Source of the DNA: Erinaceus europaeus | Lineage: Eukaryota > Chordata > Mammalia > Eulipotyphla > Erinaceidae | Direction of reading: 5' to 3' | Assembly (NCBI RefSeq): GCF_950295315.1 | Contig: NC_080166.1 | Span: 100,862,999-100,926,998, forward strand | Length of the DNA stretch: 64,000 bases | In this document: in pieces, positions 20,688-31,565 of the stretch | How the letters are laid out: the number at the start of each line of letters is the position of its first letter | How positions within the stretch are numbered: position 1 is the stretch's first letter | Position numbers and translations under genes: made by a program | Notes under the pieces: model-generated | Database searches by the model: none | Told to the model about the DNA's origin: nothing | The model's input: the letters and a program-made list of their open reading frames with translations, nothing else

Positions 20688-20889
20688 TTGATGGGGTTTA
20701 CAATTAACAATATTTATATACTTTCTCCATATTTGGGAGCTACTCTCTTCCCTGATACTGCTTTTGAGTCCTTTTTCCAACTATGACACCATCTCTCCAG
20801 ACAGTAACCTGGGTCCACCTGCATATTAGCTGTCAGACTTAGGCAAAAACTGGTAAAGTCACGGCCCCCTTAGAATATACCTAAAGTAG
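20688..20889 (+). repeat. L1 3' end (type B), left part, split by SINE and ERV
   Basis: TGGGGTTTACAATTAACAATATTT, then GGGAGCTACTCTCTTCCCTG and CACCTGCATATTAGCTGTC, is the upstream part of the type B L1 3' end. It resumes at 26935. The duplicated target CTAAAGTAG is at 20881-20889. Confidence 0.8.
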
Positions 20890-21132
20890 GGAGTCTGGTG
20901 GTAGCTCAGCAGGTTAAGCGGGGATTCAGGTTCCAACCCTGGCTCCCCACCTGCAGTGGAGTCGCTTTACAGGCGGTGAAGCAGGTCTGCAGGTGTCTAT
21001 CTTTCTCCCCCCTCCCCGTCTTCTCTTCCTCTCTCCATTTCTCTCTGTCCTATGGAACAACAAAAACATCAATAACAACAATAATAACTACAACAATAAA
21101 AGAACAATGGCAACAAAAGGGGAATATATATA
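20890..21132 (+). repeat. tRNA-derived SINE, long form, split at its tail by an ERV
   Basis: A complete SINE inserted in the L1 3' end. Its tail ends in (TA)n at 21125-21132, where the ERV entered. The tail continues as (TA)n after the ERV (26922-26934), and the SINE target duplication TTAAAATAG follows (26935-26943). Confidence 0.85.
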
Positions 21133-21727
21133 TGTTAGCGAGCATAAATCAAACCACCATCCACTGCAAGGAAGCAAAGATGTTTATTGACGAATTGCAA
21201 TCTGGGCCGAGATGGTGACTGGTGTTAGTCTACTAAGCTCGACGACGAACAGGGCTCAAACCACATGATTTATAGGAATTCAGACTACACTCAGGGAGGG
21301 GGAGCACATCATCTTATCAAGCTACATCCAATAACAGGCTATAGCAAACACAAAATCCAATCATTTCAAACTTAGCAAAAAGCGGGGTCCATACAAAGCA
21401 AAGTGCGGGCTAATTTCAAACCTTGCAAAACCAGACAACCAATAAGACTTGACCAGGTATTAGGTCCTCACATCCCCCTACCAGGCCATACCAGGCCATA
21501 CCAGGCCATCTGGTGACCAGTATACTGCTGGGGCTGTGCAGAGGTCCTGATAAGGCTATCCCTCACACAGAACTTCTGCAAAACACTGATGGCCTTCACT
21601 GATTAGTCCTGTTCTTCAAAGGGAAAAGGGCAAGGAATTTTCCACCTCATACTACAAGCAACTCATACTCAAAGCACTTAACAAACAACTGCATAAAAAG
21701 GGAATTTCAAGGCTACTGCCTTTTACA
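21133..21727 (-). repeat. 3' LTR of class I ERV
   Basis: On the minus strand it starts TGTAAAAGGC and ends GCTCGCTAACA, with AATAAA seen as tttatt at 21183-21188. A short CCAGGCCATA unit is repeated near 21480-21510. Confidence 0.9.
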
Positions 21728-21741
21728 TTCCCCACTTGTCT
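21728..21741 (-). other. Polypurine tract of class I ERV
   Basis: On the minus strand ACAAGTGGGGAA directly precedes the TG of the 3' LTR, the place and composition expected of the plus-strand primer. Confidence 0.75.
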
Positions 21742-22099
21742 TAGCCGAGAATCAAATCTTTGACTCATCTTCATCTTTTTTCTCTTTCTGTTGAAGCCTC
21801 AGCACACCCGGTTCTAAGAACCATTATTTTAAGAGTCCTCTGTTTCAGTGGGCTCAGCAACTGCCCTCTTCAAATGAGTGTGATGAATCTAGTGGTGCTT
21901 TCCGGCAACCTATGCAGCAGTTGGTGTACTCAGGATCACGATATAAGGTCTTTCCCAAAGGCTCGTAGCACAACATTCTAATTGTCCTGCAATATAGGCT
22001 GGAGATCTGTAAGAACTTGGTAATAGTTGTGGGATAGATCAGAGACAAGAGCATCACAGATCATGACAGCAGCAGTCTGCCAAAAACCATTTCAAAGGG
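21742..22099 (-). other. ERV region where env is expected; no env seen
   Basis: Only about 350 bp lie between the integrase remnant and the polypurine tract. No envelope motif or long frame is visible, so env appears deleted. Confidence 0.6.
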
Positions 22100-23158
22100 A
22101 GACAGTTTGTTTACAATGGGAAACAGTGTACTCTCAGAAGGGCCTGAGCCAGGAGCGATACCCATCCCCTGCCAGTTTCAAGGGTTAATTTAGTTAAAGT
22201 CTCCTTTAAGGTCTAATTTACCTCTCTACCTGCCCAGGGATATGGGGCTCATTAGCACAATGAAATTTCCAATTTGTTCCCATTTCTCGGGTCACTAACT
22301 GAGGCACAAAAACAGTGAATGTCTGCTTACCAGAACCAATGGTGAGAGGCAACTCTCCACCTGGGCACTATTTTATCTAAAATTTTCTTGCTCACCATCT
22401 ATGCCCCCTCAGACTTTATTGGTTAAACCTCTACCCAACTTGAAAATGTGTCTATAAATATCAGCAAGTACTTATACCCAAAAGTCTCTGATTTTACTTC
22501 TGTAAAGTCTATTTGGTCTCTAGTCCTAATCTCTCAGCCATCTTATCTTTCTCCTTACTGTATCCAGGGTCCTTTGGAAGCAGGGAGTCTAGTGGAATCC
22601 ATGCCAAGGCTGGCCCTGCTTTCTGTGTAACTGCATAAGCTGCTTCATCTGCCCTCCAGTTTCTTTTCTGATGTCCGGAACAATGGGTCACGGCTGCTTC
22701 TTGCAGGGTCCATGTGGCCTCCAGTAGGTTTTTTGTGCTGGATCATCTTCCCGGTGGGGTCAGGAATCTTCCCTCCCCACGTGCTCCATGCACATGCCAT
22801 GTAGCAAAGGCATACCTCTTGGCAATCATGCTTTTGCGGGGAGCCTCAGGATCCGTCTCCAACATCAGGGTGGCAGGGTTCAGGCCGGTGGTAGCACTGA
22901 ATTTCACTCATGGCTGGTCTAGGAACAGAACTTGGTAGCAGGTTAGGTGGGCATTGGACTTGCCCCAGTGATGGCTTGTCTTCTTTCCTTACCAGCTGTG
23001 CCACAGGTGCTATTGTCTTCAGTCATTTTTGTCCATCTAGCAGCCACTGGGCCCAATATTTGACAAATAGGCAACGGGTCTGTGCCATGGCCCAAGTTTT
23101 TGGTCAGCCAGCACTCCCCGGCTTATGCCTTTAAGTTCATCCACAAGCAGTCTAAATG
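22100..23158 (-). pseudogene. pol remnant: RT connection, RNase H, integrase pieces
   Basis: Reading the minus strand, right to left: a stretch like the reverse-transcriptase connection domain (about 23155-23045); degraded RNase H sequence (about 22980-22690) leading into the HCSGHQK...ADEAA motif near 22690-22630; and a late integrase-core stretch with WKFHCANEPH and GQVER near 22285-22210. Several frameshifts and stops interrupt it. The protease and the fingers/palm of the reverse transcriptase are missing. Assignment rests on motif pattern for gammaretrovirus-like pol. Confidence 0.7.
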
Positions 23159-23570
23159 GCTTGTTGGTAAACAGCCTTTCTTCCAGTGTCCTTTTTCTAT
23201 GCAGTAACATCACTGATCTTTCTCTACCCTTAGCCCCATCTTTCTGACTTTCCTTTTCACTCTGGGCACTGCCCCAACTTTCTCTTTCTTTCTCTTTTTT
23301 TTTTTTTTCTTTCCAAAGTCTAATGTCTAAACATTTACCAACTTTTTAAAAGCCTTCTGAGCAATCTCTCATCTTTTTTAAATCTTTCTGTCTTCTGTAA
23401 CTTTTTTCTAACACCTGGGGCAGATTTGAGCAACAAAAGGCCAAATTTAGTGCCATTCTATTTACCTTAGAGAAATTTGTGAGCCATTTTACTGCCTCTT
23501 GGAGACCCCCTAAGAGAACCTGGCAGTATGATTGAAGGGGTATCACTGCTGTACTCGTACATTTGTAACC
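23159..23570 (-). pseudogene. gag remnant: capsid C-terminus and nucleocapsid
   Basis: On the minus strand, about 23570-23346 resembles the C-terminal part of a gammaretroviral capsid (an open frame of 66 codons). A basic linker with a T-run follows, then a nucleocapsid zinc knuckle at about 23220-23173 (C-x2-C-x4-H-x4-C, with GHWKK). The first cysteine position of the knuckle is now a stop codon. Capsid normally forms the virion core and nucleocapsid binds genomic RNA. This copy is dead. Confidence 0.65.
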
Positions 23571-25310
23571 AGTAAGACATACACAAAACCAGATTAAGAG
23601 CTTACCAAAATTGACTATGTAATGACCAGAATTTGCCTATACATCTCTATGTAATTTTAGAAGGTCTTTTTAACAAACAGATATACCAGTATAGTATATA
23701 AAGTCAATATCTAATGTGTTGACATAATAAAATGATCACCATTTTTTTAGCATTATTTTAAACTGCTTGGACAATTTAAGCACAATATCAAAACAGTTTT
23801 TGTTAAGATCTTCACTCATCACAAAACTATCATGAGTAAGTGTAGATATAAAACTCTTAATAGATTTTACCCCTTAGAACTCTAATATGGCAACTTAAAA
23901 GGCTAAATAAACCTCATAACTTAAATATTCAAAATAATAATTTTGTTAAATTAGGATTTTCCAAAACAAATCTTCTATCAGACCAAAATACCATTTGCCA
24001 ACAATAAATCTCTGACAGCATCTTAAAACAAACCAGATAATTTTTAAAAGCAGAAAGATATAAAGAGGAAAACCAGAGCAAAAGCCTCAGGCTAGAAAAT
24101 CATTAATATAACCACTGTGTTATTTTTCACTCACCTAAGCCAGTTCTACTTCTTTAGTTGAGAAGCTATTTTAAAACATTTACATGTCAATAACCTTTCT
24201 GTCATTTTTCACACAAGAGATAGAGACACATCTTCAGTGTGTGATACCTAACTTGAGAGGCTCTGTTTGAATTTTAAAGAGCATACATTTAAAAGTTATC
24301 TTTTTAACCTCCTGTAGCAATTTTCATAACCAGGATCTCTAAACCAAATTCAGTTTAACTAAATTTTTCTTTAAACTTTAAACAAACTTTAATTACTTAG
24401 AGAATTAACACATATTAGTGACTTTTCAAAGCATTTCCAGTGTCAGACAAATGCCAAATTTGCTGTGGACCAATATCTATAAAATAGATAATTTGCATAT
24501 CAATTTGGAGAAGATGAATTGTCACATTAAATACTTAAGACTTTAAATCTTTAGCTGTCTTAGCAAATGAATTTTTACCCTTATATTACCACATAAGAAC
24601 TGTATTGAAAACTCTTTTTTAAAGAACTTTGATAAGAATGCAGCTTTAAAGTTACTTACACTTTTAACCTTAAGATTAACGTTTCTTAGGCCACAAAAAC
24701 ACACATATAAACATGTAAGACATCTCATAGCCACCTTTTTATCATTTATATATCTGGGCTGATTGCTTAAGGGAAAAGAGCAGCTTTTAACCAGTACAGA
24801 CACATCTTAGCAACATACCTGGTCAAACACAAATTTAGATCTGCACTCACACAATTTTTCAAGATGAAACATCTCACATTTATATACTAAGATTTTTCTT
24901 TTATCCAATAGCTCCTAGGACAACCTTAACTAGCCCTAAAAAAAACAAGGAGGAAGAAACAAATTCTTTCAGCTTCTCTCCACGAGGAGCCCAAGAGGAC
25001 CAAGGACAGTTTTCAGACAGCTCCAGTCAGCTCCGGGGGCATGGGTAAAGCCACACACATGCTAGCACTATCACCCATCTGCACCCATGGGCCCGTCCCA
25101 GGTGACAGCCACACCGAGGCAGGGCGGGGTGTCGCCCCTGCACTAGAGCTGCTGCCTGGCCCGGCTCCAGGCCCCTGTTGTGACCAGCCAGCCTGACTCC
25201 TGTGAGGGCGGGGTGGCGCCCTTAGGGTCCTGCCTGGACCAGCCTGAGGACATGGTTCTGCTACTCAGGCTTAAAAGAGAGACAGACAAGGCAAAATTCA
25301 GCTGGCAACT
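23571..25310 (-). other. ERV internal region, not recognised
   Basis: About 1.7 kb between the gag start and the capsid-like piece. About 23580-24900 is AT-rich with no open frame. About 24950-25260 is GC-rich. It is longer than expected for the missing part of gag and may hold unrelated sequence. Confidence 0.5.
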
Positions 25311-25520
25311 TCAGGCAGGAATCAAATCTGGTCCCGTCGCTCTGAGATGATTTTCTAATGTTGACCAAAAAGACACAGGGACACAAAAAAACACAGAAAC
25401 ACATCTTACATCAAAGGTGAGCCTCTCTGAGGAACAAAAAGTCATGAGTTTATATTTATGCACTCCTACCCCCAAACTATGAGTAACCAGGTCCAGTGGG
25501 GTAGATGCCACCTGGCCCAT
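25311..25520 (-). pseudogene. gag matrix N-terminal remnant
   Basis: An ATG at 25520 (minus) opens with Met-Gly-Gln and a Thr-Pro-Leu a few residues later, the N-myristoylation pattern of gammaretroviral matrix, about 0.8 kb inside the 5' LTR. The frame stops after about 69 codons, so only the N-terminus is recognisable. Confidence 0.55.
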
Positions 25521-26306
25521 TCCTGCAAAGTGAAAGTAAGTGAACACGAAACACAGACTGACAGACAAGACACACACAGACAGACAAGCGTGCTTAACAA
25601 ATGTCTAGTCAATACCTAACACCCCAGATTTCACGGGTTCTTTTTATACTTTTTCTTACAGCCAGCTGGCACACCATTCTCTCATTCTCACACACTTTTT
25701 CCCTATCAACTCAAAGGGTGTCCACTTGGGACCTTCTTCCCTTTTTGTACTGCAAGAAGTTTTTATTAATGGAGACTCCAGTTTTTCTAAAATTTTTAAT
25801 CTTTAACCTCTTGTGGTACCGTGACACAAAACAAGGGGGAGAGACAAACAAAGAAGACGGCAAATACTGCGAGACCAACAAGACAGATTGCAAGTGGGAA
25901 AAAAAGAACTGACACACAGCATTCACACACAAATACTTGCAGCAGATAGACAAAGGAGACAGACAAAGAGTGGCCACAAGAGACAGAATGCTGTCGGACC
26001 CTGTTTCAGATCCTTAGGGTGCGGACCCTATTTCAGATCCAGTTATCACCCAACCCAAGCAGCCTGGAAGTCGTCACTTCCCAGTGCTGCAGTCTGGGAT
26101 TTCAACGTGGCGTCCCGCAATCCACAGACCCCCAGGCCCCGCGGGGATGTGCACAAAAATCAGGCCTGACCTACCAGTCCTCCAGAGGCACAAAACTGAA
26201 AACGGTACCACATAAAATTTAGGCCTGACTTACCGGCACCGGGCCTTCAAGGCCTCTGAGGGTCTGGACCTGGGATGGGGTGTCCTCAGGAATTCCCGTC
26301 TGAGGG
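25521..26306 (-). other. ERV leader with splice donor
   Basis: The untranslated leader between primer site and gag. On the minus strand CCG^GTAAGTCAG at about 26234/26233 is a strong splice-donor consensus. Later parts are AC-rich with no long frame. Confidence 0.6.
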
Positions 26307-26324
26307 ATCTCGCTGGGGCCTCCA
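26307..26324 (-). other. Retroviral primer binding site, Gln-tRNA type
   Basis: TGGAGGCCCCAGCGAGAT on the minus strand, two bases after the end of the 5' LTR. It matches the Gln-tRNA primer sites used by some gammaretrovirus-like ERVs at nearly all positions. Confidence 0.7.
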
Positions 26325-26326
26325 AA

Positions 26327-26921
26327 TGTTAGCGAGCATAAATCAAACCACCATCCACTGCAAGGAAGCAAAGATGTTTATTGACGAATTGCAATCTGGG
26401 CCGAGATGGTGACTGGTGTTAGTCTACCAAGCTCGACGACGAACAGGGTTCAAACCACACAATTTATAGGAATTCAGACTACACTCAGGGAGGGGGAGCA
26501 CATCATCTTATCAACCTACATCCAATAACAGGCTATAGCAAACATAAAATCCAATCATTTCAAACTTAGCAAAAAGCGGGGTCCATACAAAGCAAAGTGC
26601 GGGCTAATTTCAAACCTTGCAAAACCAGACAACCAATAAGACTTGACGAGGTATTAAGTCCTCACATCCCCCTACCAGGCCATACCAGGCCGTACCAAGC
26701 TATCTGGTGACCAGTATACTGCTGGGGCTGTGCAGAGGTCCTGATAAGGCTATCCCTCACACAGAACTTCTGCAAAACACCTGATGGCCTTCACTGATTA
26801 GTCCCGTTCTTCAAAGGGAAAAGGGCAAGGTATTTTCCACCTCATACTACAAGCAACTCATACTAAAAGCACTTAACAAACAACTGCATAAAAAGGGAAT
26901 TTCAAGGCTACTGCCTTTTAC
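26327..26921 (-). repeat. 5' LTR of class I ERV
   Basis: The partner of the LTR at 21133-21727 with only scattered differences by eye. AATAAA is seen as tttatt at 26377-26382. The outermost base pair next to the TA tail appears changed. Confidence 0.9.
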
Positions 26922-26934
26922 TATATATATATAT

Positions 26935-27424
26935 TTAAAATAGACCTACAGGCTTTTCCCAAAACAGAGACCACAAATCTTCCTCTGCAAAATTCTTATC
27001 TTTAGGTTCATGATTAGTCAACAATTTGTTCTGCTTTATATCTTAACTCTTTTTCAGCTACCAAATTCCATTTGGAACTTGCAAACCTGACTTCCCTGGG
27101 CAGATGACTGTGTCATGCGTCCTGTACTCCCACCTCACCAGAGCCCTGCTCCACTAGGGAAAGAGAGAGACAGGCTGGGAGTATGGATCAACCTGTTGAC
27201 ACTCATGCTCTGTGGGGAAGCAATTATAGAAGCCAGACCTTCTACCTTCTGTACCCCATAATGAACCTGCGTCCATTCTTAGAAGGTTTAAAAATAAAGA
27301 AGATACCAAGGGAGGGGATTAGATATGGAGCTCTGGGGTGGAAATTGTGTGGAATTGTACTACTCTTACCCTATGGTCTTGTCAATATTTCCATTTTATA
27401 AATAAATAAATTAAAAAGAAACCT
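26935..27424 (+). repeat. L1 3' end (type B), right part
   Basis: Continues the fragment at 20688: TAGACCTACAGGC..., TTCATGATTAGTCAAC, CTTTTCAGCTACCAAATTCC, AGGGAAAGAGAGAGACAGGC, ending GGTCTTGTCAATATTTCC and an A-rich tail. Confidence 0.85.
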
Positions 27425-27725
27425 GACAAAGGGAAGAAAATAGCAAATCAAATCATTGGGATGTATTATATGAGCTAGTGCTAGATATATGGGCCATTAT
27501 CTATTTCAGACTTCTGCTATTTACTGTTTATTTATTTACTCACAGCTCACACATGCCTTAGCAAATTGTAGATATAAAGACTACTCTACACATTTGTTAT
27601 TTTGATAGTGACAAGCCAAGGGTTTTCCATTGGTCATATCATCTTAGTGCAAATGTAGACATTTATACTAAAAATAGCTGTATTGTTACAAATATTTACT
27701 AGTGTTTTAAAAATAGTAATCTTGG
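27425..27725. other. No recognised feature
   Basis: AT-rich sequence. Confidence 0.5.
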
Positions 27726-27875
27726 TGGGGGGTAGTTAGCATAATGGTTATGCAAAGAGACTCTCATGCCTGAGGCTCCAAAGTCCCAGGTTCAATCACC
27801 TGCACCACATAAACTGGGGCTGAGCAATGCTCTGGTAACTAAGTAACTAAACAAAATTTAAAAATAATAATCTTT
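27726..27875 (+). repeat. tRNA-derived SINE, short form
   Basis: GGGGGTAGTTAGCATAATGG head, CCCAGGTTCAATCACC B-box region, GGGGCTGAGCAATGCTCTGG, A-rich tail. Confidence 0.8.
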
Positions 27876-27904
27876 GCTGACAGTGCATTAAGTTCTGCTA
27901 GTTG

Positions 27905-28290
27905 GGGCCAGGCAATGGTGCAGCCAGCAGAGTGCGCACATGAAGCTCCTGAGTTTAAGTCACAAATTCCCAACTGCCAGAACAACAGTACTGCAGATCT
28001 CTCTCTTGTTTTTCTCTCTTCCCTCCCTCTTTTAATATCTCTATCTCTACATTAAAAAATAATTCCGTGGTCTGGGAGGTGGCGCAGTGGATAAAGCACT
28101 GAATTCTCAACCATGAGGTCGTGAGTTCGATATCCGACAGCACATGTACCAGAGTGATGTCTGGTTCTTTCCTTTTATCTTTCTCATGAATAAATAAATC
28201 AATTCTTTAAAAAAAAAAAAAAAGAATAATTCCACTGGGAGCATTGTATTACTTCTGCAGTTACCAAGCCCTAATAATACCCTGGTGGAG
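27905..28290 (+). repeat. tRNA-derived SINE with extended module, split by another SINE
   Basis: GGGGCCAGGCAATGGTGCA head at 27905. The copy is interrupted at 28067-28220 and resumes with the extended module CACTGGGAGCATTG...CCAAGCCCTAATAATACC. Confidence 0.75.
28067..28220 (+). repeat. tRNA-derived SINE, short form, nested
   Basis: GGTGGCGCAGTGGATAAAGC (A-box side) and GAGTTCGATATCC (B-box side) are well preserved. A target duplication AAAAAATAATTCC (28054-28066) and AAAGAATAATTCC (28221-28233) shows it entered the older SINE. The tail is poly(A). Confidence 0.88.
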
Positions 28291-28587
28291 AAAACAAAAA
28301 AATTTGCTGCTGTAAATAAAATTGAATAGAATTTTAATGCATAAATATAAACAATGGATGAAATAATGCTATTTTCAGTCTTACTACTTCTGAAAAAAAA
28401 AGCTGAAGAAATTAAGATGACCATTTTGAAATAGAAATTTTAATTGTAATTCCTAATCTACAACTTGATCAAAGATAAATTCTCTTTTAAAATGTTATTC
28501 TGTGGTGCCCTCCAACATGAACTAGATATATTATAAAGAAAAGATAATAGACCTTAATCACTCATTTTGTAAGTTAAAGACACCCAC
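28291..28587. other. No recognised feature
   Basis: AT-rich sequence with no gene. Confidence 0.5.
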
Positions 28588-28735
28588 AACTGAGGAAATG
28601 GTTCAGCAGGTAGAGTACAGAACTTGCACGTGTGAAGTCTTAGGTTCAATTCCCATCGCTTCATATGCAGTCAGGGAGCAGTGTTGTGACATCTCTCTGG
28701 TTTTCAAGAAATAAAGATTTAGAGGTTTATTTTAA
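28588..28735 (+). repeat. tRNA-derived SINE, diverged
   Basis: ACTGAGGAAATGGTTCAGCAGG head, TTAGGTTCAATTCCC B-box region, then GGGAGCAGTGTTGTGACATC and an A-rich end. Confidence 0.65.
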
Positions 28736-29914
28736 AAGATATAAGAAGTTGTTGAATTTTTGAATGTGAACATATTTTAGAAATTTTACTTTTTAATTAT
28801 TTTTCACAAGTGAGTAATATGATATTAGATTTCTGGACATGCTCAAGTTGAAATGTTCAGTGGTAGCACTGACCTATGAGCACATGCATCCTTTTTGCTC
28901 AGAGATATGCACATTGATTAACTGCTTCATTAAGTGTGGCAAAGAATCTGCAGTTCTGCAAATCATGATTTTCAGTGACAGTAGAAACACTATCTCTGTA
29001 TTCCCTTAACTAGGTAGCCCCAGCAATTGGGCATCTATAGTCCTGATGCTAGCTCCACTGTAAATGGAACTGAGTATGTTCAATGTTTATTGGGAGCACA
29101 GCAGGGATTTAAGCTGTTTGTGGATGTGTATGCTCTAGATTATAAATAAATCCCTGCATAGCACAACATGACAATGTGACAACACTCAGCCTTCCCAGTG
29201 ACCTTAAATGAAAAGCTCCAGGCAAGTTTACCCAGCCACCTACTCATTCCATTTGATAGCATTTTGGCTGATAGAACTAGAGAGGAAATAGCTCTAGCTG
29301 TATAGTAAAGTGAAATGGTATAAATGAAAAATAAGGAAGCATGGGTATTGAATGAGAAATAATAGTAGATGAGCCTTCCATTAAAAATAAAGTATGAATG
29401 ATTTCTTTGCCAACAGACTGCTCCATTGGATTTTCAAAAACGTTAATATACTGTTATCTGAAGTTAGCTTTTTCCTAAATTAAGCTACACTATCACTTTG
29501 GCAATCATCTCTTAAAATTATATTGGCCAGTTTAGGGTTCAATAACTAAAAACAATACTTGTTGCTTGAAATTTAAGTTTATCCGATTAATAGGCAGAGT
29601 GCTACATAGTCATTGTATCCTAATGCACTAGTATAATGTTCTTCAACCTAAGACTTACAGATAGAATTATATATTGATAGAAGTGCTTCTCTTAGTTGCA
29701 TATAGGAAATGGGTTATAACATTGTGCCCAAAGTTAACTCTAAAATATATGACCTGAATTGTGAAAGTACATTGTTAACTATAACCACCAAATATTGAGC
29801 CATTACTGAATAAGGGGAAAAAAAAATCAAATTCCAAAGGCTTTAGTTTCTCAATAGCTCAAGATACTTTTCCATCAAAGGTATATTTATTTCACTAGAC
29901 AACAGTAAATATTT
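28736..29914. other. AT-rich DNA, nothing recognised
   Basis: About 1.2 kb with no gene or named repeat. Confidence 0.55.
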
Positions 29915-30025
29915 TATGAGAGAGATACTTGCAGCACTATTTTACTGCTCATGAATATTCCACACTGCAGGTAAGGGCTGGGAGTTAAACCTCATTCCTT
30001 GCAAATTGTAAGATATATGCTAAAT
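29915..30025 (-). repeat. Old SINE remnant
   Basis: Minus-strand core (ACTTGCAGCACTATTTTACTGC, CTGCAGGTAAGGGCTGGG) with a decayed head. Confidence 0.5.
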
Positions 30026-30959
30026 TGCAGAATTTATGACAGTAATGTTAACACTAACGTTCTTACTAAGAAACTCTAGAGAATTACTAAGTAGTTGATT
30101 AATCAAATAACTAGAGAGTTTGCAAAATAATGTACACTATAACAAGGAAGATAAATTAAAAGAATTAAAAATGGTATGGAGATATATTCAGGGGAAAAGT
30201 GAAAAATAAAATATTTAAAATTGTTCAGAAATTTTAAATTTCAAGATTGATTTATTTAATCTTTCAATAATAGGTGAAGACATCTCTAGCCAAATTTTAA
30301 ACAGCAATGAAGTATGCTTTTACATTTTACATTGTCTCTCTAACTGAAATCTTAAATGAAATCACAGCAATTTGTATGGAAAGATTGTTAGTCAAACATT
30401 ATAATTACTGTCATTGAATTATCATAGCTATATCCCAATAAATGTGTTTAACAGATTTAATGTGCCTCTCAAAGAATTGAAAATTTTATATTATTTAATT
30501 ATGTTTAAACACAGCTAAGGTACTCTGGACAATGCACAATTTATTTAAGTAGTAATGGCACAAATATAATACTTTTTGGTCAACACTGTTACTGGACCAC
30601 CATAAAAAGTTCTGTCTTTCAAAAATATAATGAAATTTATATGATACTTTTCATGCAAAGATGTTTAGTATATTATTATGATTTTGAAGTCTTCATTTGG
30701 GGAATTGCACATTGAAACAGTTATACAGGCATCAATTTAGTTTACAAAGAGCAGTCAGATAGAGTTTGCATGTTTCCAATATTGTCCTTGTCAATTAATT
30801 TTAGCAAGCAAGCCCAACAGATAATAGGGATGAGCAGTTTAGCCAAGGAATTGGTGTTTGGTTTTTCTATCCTCTATGATTGGATTCTTGTCTTAGTCAA
30901 TGCAATAAATAGTACATTTGATATCAGAAAGTTCACAAAGTTAACAATTTTCATATTTT
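30026..30959. other. AT-rich DNA, nothing recognised
   Basis: No gene or repeat that I can name. Confidence 0.55.
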
Positions 30960-31170
30960 CATGAATTTAAAAATTTTATAAAATGGAAATATTGACAAGA
31001 TCATAGGATAAGAGGCGTACAGTTCCACACAGTTCCCACCACCACAACTCTGTATCCTATCCCCACCCTTGGTAGCTTTCTTATTCTTTATCCCTCTGGG
31101 AGTATGGACTCAGGATCATTATGGGGTGCAGTAGGTGGGAAGTCTGGCTTCTGTAATTGCTTCCCCCCAG
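30960..31170 (-). repeat. L1 3' end (type B), short copy
   Basis: Minus strand: ACACAGTTCCCACCACC, CTCTGGGAGTATGGACTC, then GCTTCTGTAATTGCTTCC, the terminal ~200 bp of type B. Confidence 0.8.
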
Positions 31171-31328
31171 TCATTTAGGGAAGAGGAGGTAGAGAAAGAG
31201 AAACATCTGCAGCACTGTGCATGGTTCATGAAGTTTCCCCTCTGCCGGTAGGGACAGAGGGCTTGGATCCAGATCTTTGTGCATGATTATGTGTGTATTC
31301 AACAAAGTATGCCACTTTCAGACCACTA
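31171..31328 (-). repeat. tRNA-derived SINE fragment
   Basis: Minus-strand ACATCTGCAGCACTG, CTGCCGGTAGGGACAGAGGG, TTGGATCCAGATCTTTG. It abuts the L1 end. Confidence 0.7.
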
Positions 31329-31387
31329 TAACATTCAATTCCATAAGCTAAAAGTCCGTTGTTTTTATGCTATAGAATTATGTATTT

Positions 31388-31545
31388 TGGACTGAGGAGA
31401 TAGTAGAGTGGTTATGCTAAATACTTTCATGCCAGAGGCTCTAAAGCAGAGTTCAATCTCAACACCATCATAAGCCAGAGCTGAGCAGTGCTCTGTTCTC
31501 TCACAGTATTTTTATCTTTCTTGTTAAAATATAAACAAAATACTT
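31388..31545 (+). repeat. tRNA-derived SINE, short form
   Basis: GGACTGAGGAGATAGTAGAGTGG head with TTATGC, CATGCCAGAGGCTC, GCCAGAGCTGAGCAGTGCTC. Confidence 0.75.
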
Positions 31546-31565
31546 TTATAAAGAATTATCCCCCC

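Larger units (their letters stand above)
21133..26921 (-). mobile_element. Gammaretrovirus-like (class I) ERV, internally deleted
   Basis: A 5.8-kb provirus on the minus strand: 5' LTR at the right (26327-26921), Gln-type primer site, splice donor, gag start, late-gag remnants, pol remnants, polypurine tract, 3' LTR at the left (21133-21727). The LTRs are near-identical, so the insertion is fairly recent. Protease, most of the reverse transcriptase and env are missing and the remaining frames carry stops, so it cannot make virus. It inserted into the (TA)n tail of a SINE, so the short duplication at its ends (TATA-type) is hard to delimit. Confidence 0.88.

Noticed and set aside
22714..23134. 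Plus-strand frames within the ERV
   Set aside because: They are antisense to the decayed pol region and share no recognisable features.
28067..28140. Functional tRNA gene
   Set aside because: The A- and B-box-like boxes belong to a SINE head followed by the standard SINE body, tail and target duplication. The same head recurs dozens of times. No cloverleaf was evident.
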